From: JBHHXR01 sp046757205
GTDB lineage: Bacteria > Pseudomonadota > Alphaproteobacteria > Rhodobacterales > Rhodobacteraceae
Direction: 5' to 3'
DNA length: 12,525 nt
Assembly (NCBI GenBank): GCA_046757205.1
Contig: JBHHXR010000092.1
Coordinates: 1-12,525 of the forward strand
Shown: positions 1-5,149 of the stretch, in pieces
Position numbering within the stretch: the stretch's first letter is position 1
Layout of the letters: each line of letters begins with the position of its first letter
Position numbers and translations under genes: made by a program
Notes under the pieces: generated by a model
What the model saw: the letters and a program-made list of their open reading frames with translations, nothing else
What the model was told of the DNA's origin: nothing
The model's database searches: none

Positions 1-101
1 GCGGCGGCAACCTGGATCGCCGACTGACCCAGATCGACAATGCGGTGGACAAGTTCCGCTCGACCCAGCGCCGTCAGGCGGGCATTCTTATGACTGTTCA
101 T
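1..101 (-). CDS. IS481-family transposase, N-terminal fragment cut by the window edge
   Basis: The minus-strand ATG at 99-101 is preceded by a strong Shine-Dalgarno (GGGAGG, about 110-115 on the plus strand). The reading frame is open to the left edge. The 33 visible residues begin MNSHKNARLTALGRAEL, which matches the characteristic start (M-N-x-H-K-N-A-R-L-T-x-x-G-R) of IS481-family DDE transposases, followed by the first helix of the N-terminal helix-turn-helix. This domain binds the IS ends; the catalytic rve-type core would lie outside the window. Whether the gene is intact cannot be judged. No frameshift is visible in the part present. Confidence 0.75.
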   Translation of the reverse strand, partial: MNSHKNARLTALGRAELVHRIVDLGQSAIQVAA

Positions 102-183
102 CCGGTCCTCCCTGGAACTCTGAAGTGTCGCAACTCCAGCGTCCTCGATCCGGACCGGGTGGACAACCTGTTGAAAGCTCACG
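1..183 (-). mobile_element. Left end of an IS481-type insertion sequence (partial)
   Basis: This is the start of a transposase gene on the minus strand plus about 80 bp of non-coding IS end (102-183). The element continues beyond position 1, so its other end and length are unknown. The outer boundary is inferred at about 181-183, where the minus strand changes from the hisH stop codon to a conserved-looking end that begins TGAGC and continues into a run containing CAACAGGTTGTCCACC. A CTAG tetranucleotide lies at 185-188 against the boundary, and IS481 itself is known to prefer CTAG-containing targets. The exact terminus and the target duplication cannot be fixed from one end. Confidence 0.65.
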
Positions 184-184
184 C

Positions 185-814
185 CTAGACCTTCCAGCGC
201 AGGAAATTCGCGATCAGACGCAGCCCGTCGGCCTGGCTTTTCTCGGGGTGGAACTGGACGCCGAAAATGTTGTCGCGGGCCACCGCGGCCGTGACCTTCT
301 GGCCGTGCTCCACGGTCGCCACCAGCGCCGCCGGGTCTGCCGGTTCCAGGTGGTAGGAATGCACGAAATACATGTCGGTGCCGGAGCCGATGCCTTCCAG
401 CACCGGGTGCGGGCGGATCACCTCTAGCGCGTTCCAGCCCATGTGCGGCACCTTCAGTGTCGCGTCATTCGGCGCCAGCCGCACCACCTCGCCGCCGATC
501 CAGCCCAGCCCTGCGGTTTCCACCGAGTGTTCGCGGCCCCGGTCGGCCAGAAGCTGCATGCCGACGCAGATGCCGAGGAACGGCACGCCGCGGCCCAGCA
601 CCGCCTCCTCCAGCGCCTCGAGCATGCCGGGGATGGCGTCGAGCCCGGCCCGGCAGTCGGCGAAGGCGCCGACCCCCGGCAGCACGATCCGGTCCGCCGC
701 CCGCACCGCTCCGGGGTCGGAGACCACCTCGACGGCAGCGGAAGCAACCCGCTGGAAACTCTTCTCGGCCGAGCGCAGGTTGCCCGAGCCGTAGTCGATG
801 ATCACCGTGGACAT
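185..814 (-). CDS. hisH: Imidazole glycerol phosphate synthase, glutaminase subunit HisH
   Basis: HisH is the class I glutamine amidotransferase that supplies ammonia to HisF for making imidazole glycerol phosphate and AICAR in histidine biosynthesis (cytoplasm). The 209-residue protein has the usual length. It starts with VIIDYGSGNLRS, carries the nucleophile Cys83 in the elbow GICVGMQLL, and ends with the His189-Pro-Glu191 part of the catalytic triad in FGVQFHPEKS. The PHMGWN and FVHSYH segments are typical of HisH. The ATG lies 3 nt after the hisB stop, with no separate Shine-Dalgarno, so translation is probably coupled to hisB. The partner hisF and the usual next gene hisA are not in the window; an IS element directly follows the stop codon. 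Confidence 0.97.
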   Translation of the reverse strand: MSTVIIDYGSGNLRSAEKSFQRVASAAVEVVSDPGAVRAADRIVLPGVGAFADCRAGLDAIPGMLEALEEAVLGRGVPFLGICVGMQLLADRGREHSVETAGLGWIGGEVVRLAPNDATLKVPHMGWNALEVIRPHPVLEGIGSGTDMYFVHSYHLEPADPAALVATVEHGQKVTAAVARDNIFGVQFHPEKSQADGLRLIANFLRWKV

Positions 815-817
815 CTT

Positions 818-1405
818 TCAGAGCGCGCCCTTGGTCGACGGCACCGCGTCGGCGCGGCGCGGATCAACCTCCAGCGCCTCGCGCAGGGCGCGGGCCACCG
901 CCTTGAAGGCCGCTTCCGCGATATGGTGCGAGTTGATGCCGTCCAGCCGCTCCACATGCAGCGTGATGCCGCCGTTCATGGCCAGCGCGGTAAAGAATTC
1001 GCGCACCAGTTCGGTATCGAAGGCGCCGATCTTCGGCGCCGTGAACTCCACCTTCCACACCAGATGCGGCCGCCCCGACAAATCCAGCGCCGCGCGCACC
1101 AGCGTGTCGTCCATCGGCAACAGACAGGCGCCATAGCGGCGGATGCCTGTCTTGTCGCCAGCCGCCTCGGCCAGCGCCTTGCCAAGGGCTATCCCGACAT
1201 CCTCCACCGTGTGGTGGTCGTCGATGTGCAGGTCGCCCTCGGCACGGGTTTTCAGGTCGATCAACGCGTGGCGGGCCAACTGGTCCAGCATGTGATCGAA
1301 GAAGCCGACACCGGTCCGGTTATCGTATTTTCCGGTTCCGTCGAGGTCGATCTCGACGCGGATATCGGTCTCGGCCGTTTTCCGGCCAACCGCCGCCTTG
1401 CGCAT
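818..1405 (-). CDS. hisB: Imidazoleglycerol-phosphate dehydratase HisB
   Basis: This enzyme dehydrates imidazole glycerol phosphate to imidazole acetol phosphate, a middle step of histidine synthesis. It is the monofunctional type, with no phosphatase domain. From the chosen ATG the protein is 195 residues, the usual size. Visible marks are GTGKYDNRTGVGFFDHML near residues 23-40 and the two Mn-binding motifs, HHTVED (64-69) and HHIAEAAFKA (from 160). An in-frame GTG at 1429 would add 8 residues, but it sits about where the transcript from the upstream -10 box should begin. The ATG at 1403-1405 has AAGGCGG a few bases ahead, so the ATG is preferred. hisH follows 3 nt downstream. The gene diverges from the leucine-degradation operon. 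Confidence 0.96.
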   Translation of the reverse strand: MRKAAVGRKTAETDIRVEIDLDGTGKYDNRTGVGFFDHMLDQLARHALIDLKTRAEGDLHIDDHHTVEDVGIALGKALAEAAGDKTGIRRYGACLLPMDDTLVRAALDLSGRPHLVWKVEFTAPKIGAFDTELVREFFTALAMNGGITLHVERLDGINSHHIAEAAFKAVARALREALEVDPRRADAVPSTKGAL

Positions 1406-1435
1406 GTTTTCCGCCTTTCGGTGTTTCACCGCGGC

Positions 1436-1464
1436 CTTATACGCAGCATACTGGGGCGATCCAA
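1436..1464 (-). promoter_or_regulatory. Probable sigma-70 promoter of hisB-hisH
   Basis: On the minus strand, a -35-like TTGGAT (complement of 1459-1464) is separated by exactly 17 bp from a -10-like TATAAG (complement of 1436-1441). Transcription would begin near 1429-1430, leaving a short leader with the Shine-Dalgarno before the ATG at 1405. The match is by eye, with no experimental support. Confidence 0.5.
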
Positions 1465-1477
1465 GTGGCTTGATTTT

Positions 1478-1499
1478 TAACTGAACGTGTGTTCAGTTA
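1478..1499. promoter_or_regulatory. Perfect 22-bp palindrome, candidate operator of the leucine-degradation operon
   Basis: Two perfect 9-bp arms, TAACTGAAC and GTTCAGTTA, are separated by GTGT. The palindrome lies 27 bp before the isovaleryl-CoA dehydrogenase start, beside a -10-like TTATAG (1497-1502) and after T-rich sequence with a weak TTGATT (1470-1475). Size and symmetry suit a dimeric repressor such as TetR-type regulators of acyl-CoA metabolism. A MerR-type activator (LiuR is one for these genes in other bacteria) is also possible because the palindrome fills the -35/-10 spacer. No regulator gene is in the window, so the factor is unknown. A factor-independent hairpin terminator is unlikely because both flanking genes point away from it. 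Confidence 0.6.
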
Positions 1500-1514
1500 T
1501 AGGGAAACCCGACC

Positions 1515-1520
1515 GGGAGG
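1515..1520 (+). promoter_or_regulatory. Ribosome binding site fixing the ivd start
   Basis: GGGAGG ends 6 nt before the ATG at 1527. This supports that start over the next in-frame Met (residue 6). Confidence 0.7.
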
Positions 1521-1526
1521 CCTACG

Positions 1527-2690
1527 ATGTTCACCGCTTCCATGAATTTCGCCTGTGGCGAGGACATCGAGGCGCTGCGCGACCTGGTGAACCGCTGGGC
1601 GCAGGAATGCGTGGCGCCGATTGCCGCGGAAATCGACCGGGCCAACGGGTTCCCCGGTGAACTGTGGCGCGAGATGGGAAAACTCGGGCTTCTGGGCGTT
1701 ACCGTGCCCGAGGAATTCGGCGGTGCCGGAATGGGCTATCTTGCGCATGTCATCGCCGTCGAGGAAGTCGCCCGCGCCTCCGCCAGCGTGGCGCTTTCCT
1801 ATGGCGCTCACTCGAATCTCTGCGTCAACCAGATCTCGCTCAACGGCACGCCGGAGCAGAAAGCCAGGTACCTCCCCAAGCTGATTTCCGGGGAACATGT
1901 CGGCGCGCTGGCAATGTCGGAGGCCGGTTCGGGCTCGGACGTGGTGTCGATGAAACTGCGCGCCGAGAAACGCAACGACCGCTTCGTGCTGAACGGCACG
2001 AAATTCTGGATTACCAACGCGCCGGACGCGTCGACCCTCGTTGTCTACGCCAAGACGGACCCCGATGCGGGCCCCAAGGGCATAACGGCCTTCATCGTCG
2101 AGCGCAGCATGAAGGGTTTTTCCACCGGCCCGCATCTCGACAAGCTGGGCATGCGCGGCTCGAACACCGCGGAGCTGATATTCGAGGATGTCGAAGTGCC
2201 CTACGAAAACGTCCTTGGCGAAGAGGGCAAGGGCGTGAAGGTGCTGATGTCCGGCCTCGATTACGAACGGGTCGTGCTGTCGGGCATCGGCGTCGGTATC
2301 ATGAACGCCTGCCTGGACCACATCATGCCCTACATGCACGAACGCAGGCAGTTCGGCAAAAGCATCGGGAACTTCCAGCTCATGCAGGGCAAGATCGCCG
2401 ACATGTATGTCGCCATGAATACGGCGCGGGCGTATGTCTACGCCGTCGCCGCCGCCTGCGACCGGGGCGAGGTCACGCGGCAGGACGCCGCCGCCTGCGT
2501 TCTCTATTCCTCGGAACAGGCCATGCAGCAGGCGGTGCAGGCGGTGCAGGCCATGGGCGGCGCTGGGTTTTTGAGCGAGGCGCCGGTGTCGCGCCTGATG
2601 CGCGACGCCAAGCTGATGGAGATCGGCGCGGGCACGAGCGAGATCAGGCGGATGCTGATCGGGCGCGAATTGATGAGGGTGACGAGATGA
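1527..2690 (+). CDS. ivd: Isovaleryl-CoA dehydrogenase (acyl-CoA dehydrogenase family)
   Basis: This FAD enzyme oxidises isovaleryl-CoA to 3-methylcrotonyl-CoA in leucine breakdown, passing electrons to ETF. The 387-residue protein has the full acyl-CoA dehydrogenase fold: N-terminal helices, LAMSEAGSGSDV (128-139), WITNA (161-165, FAD/substrate region), MRGSNTAEL, and the C-terminal helical domain with RRQFGKSIGNFQLMQGKIADM. Two details point to isovaleryl-CoA dehydrogenase. The C-terminal motif is IGAGTSEIRR, with Ala368 where most family members carry the catalytic Glu. A Glu is instead present in LDYERVVLSG (Glu247), the position of the isovaleryl-specific base. It opens the plus-strand operon behind the palindromic operator; its TGA overlaps the next ATG (ATGA). 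Also known as liuA. Confidence 0.95.
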   Translation: MFTASMNFACGEDIEALRDLVNRWAQECVAPIAAEIDRANGFPGELWREMGKLGLLGVTVPEEFGGAGMGYLAHVIAVEEVARASASVALSYGAHSNLCVNQISLNGTPEQKARYLPKLISGEHVGALAMSEAGSGSDVVSMKLRAEKRNDRFVLNGTKFWITNAPDASTLVVYAKTDPDAGPKGITAFIVERSMKGFSTGPHLDKLGMRGSNTAELIFEDVEVPYENVLGEEGKGVKVLMSGLDYERVVLSGIGVGIMNACLDHIMPYMHERRQFGKSIGNFQLMQGKIADMYVAMNTARAYVYAVAAACDRGEVTRQDAAACVLYSSEQAMQQAVQAVQAMGGAGFLSEAPVSRLMRDAKLMEIGAGTSEIRRMLIGRELMRVTR

Positions 2691-3190
2691 AGTGCATTCT
2701 GGCAGCGGTACTGCTTTCAATCCCGGCCGCACCGGCGGCGGCGCAGGATTTCTTGTTCTCGCCGGGGGCGACCGAGGAATGCCTGAAAATCGCGGGTTCC
2801 GCCGACGAGCGGCGGCAATGCATCGGTTTGTCGGCCAATCGGTGCATGGAAGATTCCGTGGGCGGGCACAGCACCTATGGCATGGGCGCGTGCACCGAAC
2901 TTGAGCGAAGGTATTGGGACGAGCGGCTTAACGCCCGTTACCGGATCCTTCTCGACCGCGACAGCTCAACGGATGCCGAAACGGCCGAGCTTGGGCTGGC
3001 GGCGCCGTCGCTGGTCGAGAACCTGCGCGCAATGCAGCGCGCATGGATCTCGTACCGCGACGCCAAGTGCGGCTACGAGATGGCCCAATGGGGTGGTGGT
3101 ACCGGGCAGGGGCCTGCGCTTCTTGGCTGTCTTATGCGCCTTACCGCACTGCAGACGCTGTATCTTGAAGAGCGGCTGGAAGAGCGGTGA
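2687..3190 (+). CDS. Secreted six-cysteine LprI/DUF1311-like protein, copy 1
   Basis: This 167-residue protein has a signal peptide (residues 1-19, MKCILAAVLL core, ending AAAQ), so it is probably periplasmic. The mature part resembles the lysozyme-inhibitor LprI N-terminal/DUF1311 family (E. coli YecT type): Cys residues at 32, 45, 53, 69, 128 and 148, a W-x7-Y helix (WDERLNARY) and the family block MQRAWISYRDAKC (116-128), followed by WGGG. Six cysteines suggest three disulfides. Family members are linked to lysozyme inhibition in mycobacteria; the role here is unknown. The ATG overlaps the ivd stop (ATGA), implying translational coupling to a catabolic enzyme. First of four paralogues. Family call good, function unassigned. 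Confidence 0.85.
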   Translation: MKCILAAVLLSIPAAPAAAQDFLFSPGATEECLKIAGSADERRQCIGLSANRCMEDSVGGHSTYGMGACTELERRYWDERLNARYRILLDRDSSTDAETAELGLAAPSLVENLRAMQRAWISYRDAKCGYEMAQWGGGTGQGPALLGCLMRLTALQTLYLEERLEER

Positions 3191-3200
3191 GGGCCGGGCA

Positions 3201-3578
3201 ATGTCAACCTTGAAAAACAGCGGCGCGGACAGGCCGGAGCGCTACGCCGCCATGAACCCCGCGCCGGCGATGAACCGCGCCGGGCGGCTCGGCGGGTCGC
3301 GGGTCTCGGGGCCGGCTAACTGCGCGGAACTGACGGAGACCGCAAAGCCGCTTGCGAGACCGGCCGAACGCCGGTCGCGGCTGACCACGGCCTCCCGGCA
3401 TCCGGCAACATGCGCAACGGTCACGCGCCGGCACCGCGACGATTCCCCGGCCGCCCCGATTCCGGCGGTCAATGTACGATTGCAGCAGGCCCGGCAAGGG
3501 TTCCTGAAGCCGAGCCCTCTCGGCGGCCTTGGCCGGATCAGGGCCGCGAGGCGTTTTCACCCGAACGGGGGAGACTGA
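3201..3578 (+). CDS. Doubtful small ORF of unknown function
   Basis: A 125-codon frame starts with ATG at 3201, 7 nt after a GAGGG sequence and 10 nt after the stop of copy 1. It ends with TGA one base before the ATG of copy 2, so the spacing fits an operon gene. By hand count 24 of 126 third positions are A/T, against 42 first and 44 second positions: a third-position G/C bias, but the second position is unusually GC-rich for a real gene. The predicted product is rich in Arg, Pro and Ala, with no signal peptide, membrane segment or known motif. An antisense frame (about 3242-3556) shares the same third positions and could equally cause the bias. Probably not a gene. Confidence 0.2.
   Translation: MSTLKNSGADRPERYAAMNPAPAMNRAGRLGGSRVSGPANCAELTETAKPLARPAERRSRLTTASRHPATCATVTRRHRDDSPAAPIPAVNVRLQQARQGFLKPSPLGGLGRIRAARRFHPNGGD
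3519..3557 (+). terminator. Terminator- or attenuator-like hairpin ahead of LprI-like copy 2
   Basis: CTC-G-GCGGCC (3519-3528) pairs with GGCCGCGAG (3542-3550) as a nine-pair GC-rich stem with one bulged G and a 13-nt loop. GCG and a TTTT run (3554-3557) follow. The T-run is short and the hairpin sits only 22 nt before the next ATG with no promoter visible between, so partial attenuation or a chance structure are as likely as true termination. Confidence 0.3.
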
Positions 3579-3579
3579 C

Positions 3580-4098
3580 ATGCGTTTTTCAACTGTATTC
3601 GCTGCCGTTGCGGCGCTGTTCTTTTCCCTGCAATCGCAGGCGGTTTCGGCACAGGCGGTCAGTGAAGCCGCCGTTGCCCGCGCGGTCAGGGAGTGTCTGG
3701 ACAATGCGCCGATGCCCGACGACATGCCATCCTGTGTCGGCAGGGCGGCGGCGAAATGCCACGACCAGACGACGGACCCGGGCAATCATCGCCGCCAGGT
3801 TACCTGCAACCTCGCCGAGGCCAGTGCGTGGGATGACTTTCTGGCCGGCCAGATGCGCGAGCGGGCCGGTTATTACCAGAAGCTCGATGCGGACGAACCG
3901 GTACCGTCAGGCGAGCCGACGCGGGTCGAATCGCTCAAGGCGTCGGACGCTGCATGGCGCGCCTTCCGCGATGCGGAATGCCGCCAGAAGGCGGCCGAAT
4001 ACGCCGGTAACGTGATGTCGGAAATAGTGCTTTCGGGGTGTTTCATGACGTCGACGGCCGACCGGGCGCTGGATCTCTATTTCCAGACGGCTTACTGA
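3580..4098 (+). CDS. Secreted six-cysteine LprI/DUF1311-like protein, copy 2 (divergent)
   Basis: This 172-residue protein has a clear signal peptide (1-24, hydrophobic core VFAAVAALFFSL, ending AVSAQ). Cysteines at 39, 52, 60, 76, 134 and 154 repeat the spacing of copy 1 almost exactly (x12, x7, x15, x57, x19). The family block is present as SDAAWRAFRDAEC (122-134). It differs from the other copies by lacking the WG-[GT]-G segment after the fifth Cys and by having AWDDFLAGQM instead of a W-x7-Y helix, so it may have diverged in function. The start is set by a strong GGGGGAG before the ATG; an upstream in-frame Met at 3529 would bury the signal peptide. Exported, probably periplasmic; function unknown. 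Confidence 0.83.
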   Translation: MRFSTVFAAVAALFFSLQSQAVSAQAVSEAAVARAVRECLDNAPMPDDMPSCVGRAAAKCHDQTTDPGNHRRQVTCNLAEASAWDDFLAGQMRERAGYYQKLDADEPVPSGEPTRVESLKASDAAWRAFRDAECRQKAAEYAGNVMSEIVLSGCFMTSTADRALDLYFQTAY

Positions 4099-4112
4099 CG
4101 GGAGAGGCGGCG

Positions 4113-4646
4113 GTGATCCATGCAACATCTTATCTTGGCGGAATCGCGGCAATCATCACCCTTGCGATACCGGGCCTTGACCGCGCCTCGGCCCAGACCG
4201 TTACCGCCGACCCGACCATCGTCGCGCAGTGCCTCGCCACCGTCGGGGCCGACCCGGCGGCATGCATCGGCCGGATGACCGAACACTGCCAGCAGACAAA
4301 TCCCGGCGGGGAGACCATGCTCGGCTCGCGGCTCTGCGTCATCGAGGAATGGCATGTCTGGAACGGCATGCTCAACGACGCGTACCAGCGACTGATGTTC
4401 AGTTCCCAGCGGGATGATGCGGCCGACGGGGACTGGGCGAAGAACCTCAAGCCGCGCGCGGCGGCATTGATGGAATCGCAGCGCGCCTGGACCGCCTTCC
4501 GCGATGCCGAATGCACCTACGTGATAGCGAAATGGGGCACCGGCTCGGTTCGCGCGATCGCCGGCTCGGCCTGCCAGCGCGACCTGACCGCGCGACGGTT
4601 CTTCGTCTTGCAGGATCACCTGCGGCAGCGAGAGGCCGGCAAATGA
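4113..4646 (+). CDS. Secreted six-cysteine LprI/DUF1311-like protein, copy 3
   Basis: GTG start at 4113, with GGAG 8 nt upstream and 14 nt after copy 2. The product is 177 residues. The N-terminus has a hydrophobic stretch (YLGGIAAIITLAIP) ending at ASAQ near residue 28. The n-region is weakly charged, but the overall layout is that of a signal peptide. Cysteines at 40, 51, 59, 75, 134 and 154 match the shared spacing, except that the first loop is 10 residues instead of 12. Family block SQRAWTAFRDAEC (122-134), then KWGTGSVRAIAGSAC. A longer in-frame start at 4038 lies inside copy 2 and would mask the signal peptide, so it was not used. The stop overlaps the next ATG (ATGA). Function unknown. 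Confidence 0.83.
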   Translation: MIHATSYLGGIAAIITLAIPGLDRASAQTVTADPTIVAQCLATVGADPAACIGRMTEHCQQTNPGGETMLGSRLCVIEEWHVWNGMLNDAYQRLMFSSQRDDAADGDWAKNLKPRAAALMESQRAWTAFRDAECTYVIAKWGTGSVRAIAGSACQRDLTARRFFVLQDHLRQREAGK

Positions 4647-5149
4647 TCCGCCTGCTCATTGCCCTGGCCTTGCTTTCCTCCGCCGCCGCCGCGCAGGAAA
4701 TCGACGGCGCGCAGACCCTCTCGCGCCTGCGCGCGTGCTACGATCCGGCGGATACGGCAGAATCGAAGCGGGCTTGCATGTTCACAATATCGGAGGCCTG
4801 CCAGGCGGAGGAGGAGGGAGGCTATTCGACCCTCGGCATGTCGATGTGCAACCGGGCGGAGCACGAGGCGTGGGATGTGCTGCTCAACGAGGAATACAAG
4901 GCCACCATGGCCGCGTTCACAGAGATGGACGCCGACGACGCCGGATATTCCGAGAACCTCGACAAGCGGACCGACACGCTGCGCGCCGCTCAGCGGGCCT
5001 GGATGGCGTATCGCGACGCCGAATGCCTGAACGCCTATGCGATTTGGGGCGGCGGTTCGATGCGCCATATCGCCGGCACCGCCTGTTACCTGCGGATGAC
5101 CGCGGAACGGGCCATCGAGATCTGGAACAAGCGGGAGTTCATGCAGTGA
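4643..5149 (+). CDS. Secreted six-cysteine LprI/DUF1311-like protein, copy 4
   Basis: This 168-residue protein has a short signal peptide (MIRLLIALALLSSAAAAQ). Its cysteines are at 32, 45, 53, 69, 128 and 148, the identical residue numbers of copy 1, although the sequences between them differ. Shared marks are YSTLGMSMC (61-69; HSTYGMGAC in copy 1), W-x7-Y in WDVLLNEEY, AQRAWMAYRDAEC (116-128) and WGGGSMRHIAGTAC. The ATG overlaps the stop of copy 3 and its own TGA overlaps the GTG of the carboxylase gene (GTGA), so it is tightly coupled on both sides. Exported, probably disulfide-bonded, function unknown; an inhibitor- or envelope-type role is only suggested by the family name. Confidence 0.85.
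   Translation: MIRLLIALALLSSAAAAQEIDGAQTLSRLRACYDPADTAESKRACMFTISEACQAEEEGGYSTLGMSMCNRAEHEAWDVLLNEEYKATMAAFTEMDADDAGYSENLDKRTDTLRAAQRAWMAYRDAECLNAYAIWGGGSMRHIAGTACYLRMTAERAIEIWNKREFMQ

Larger units (their letters stand above)
3191..3579. other. 389-bp gap between LprI-like copies 1 and 2, no recognised gene
   Basis: This is the only gap over 100 bp in the plus-strand operon. I see no recognisable protein, no remnant of a fifth LprI-like copy (no RAW-x-x-[YF]-RDAEC block in any frame) and no clear promoter. It contains an open frame from an ATG at 3201 and a terminator-like hairpin at 3519-3557, each listed separately. The sequence is GC-rich on both strands, so open frames here mean little by themselves. 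Confidence 0.6.

Noticed and set aside
1406..1429. GTG at 1427-1429 as the hisB start
   Set aside because: It falls at the expected transcription start of the TTGGAT/TATAAG promoter; the ATG at 1405 has a better ribosome site and gives the usual length.
443..1480. Plus-strand open frame of about 345 codons across hisH and hisB
   Set aside because: Both his genes on the minus strand have complete catalytic motifs; this frame is their shadow.
1497..2732. Antisense open frame of about 411 codons opposite ivd
   Set aside because: Lies across a clear acyl-CoA dehydrogenase; His/Arg-rich translation without motifs.
3242..3472. Minus-strand small ORF in the spacer between LprI-like copies 1 and 2
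   Set aside because: Begins with TTG, no ribosome site seen, opposite direction to the operon and no recognisable motif; kept only as an alternative reason for the codon-position bias.
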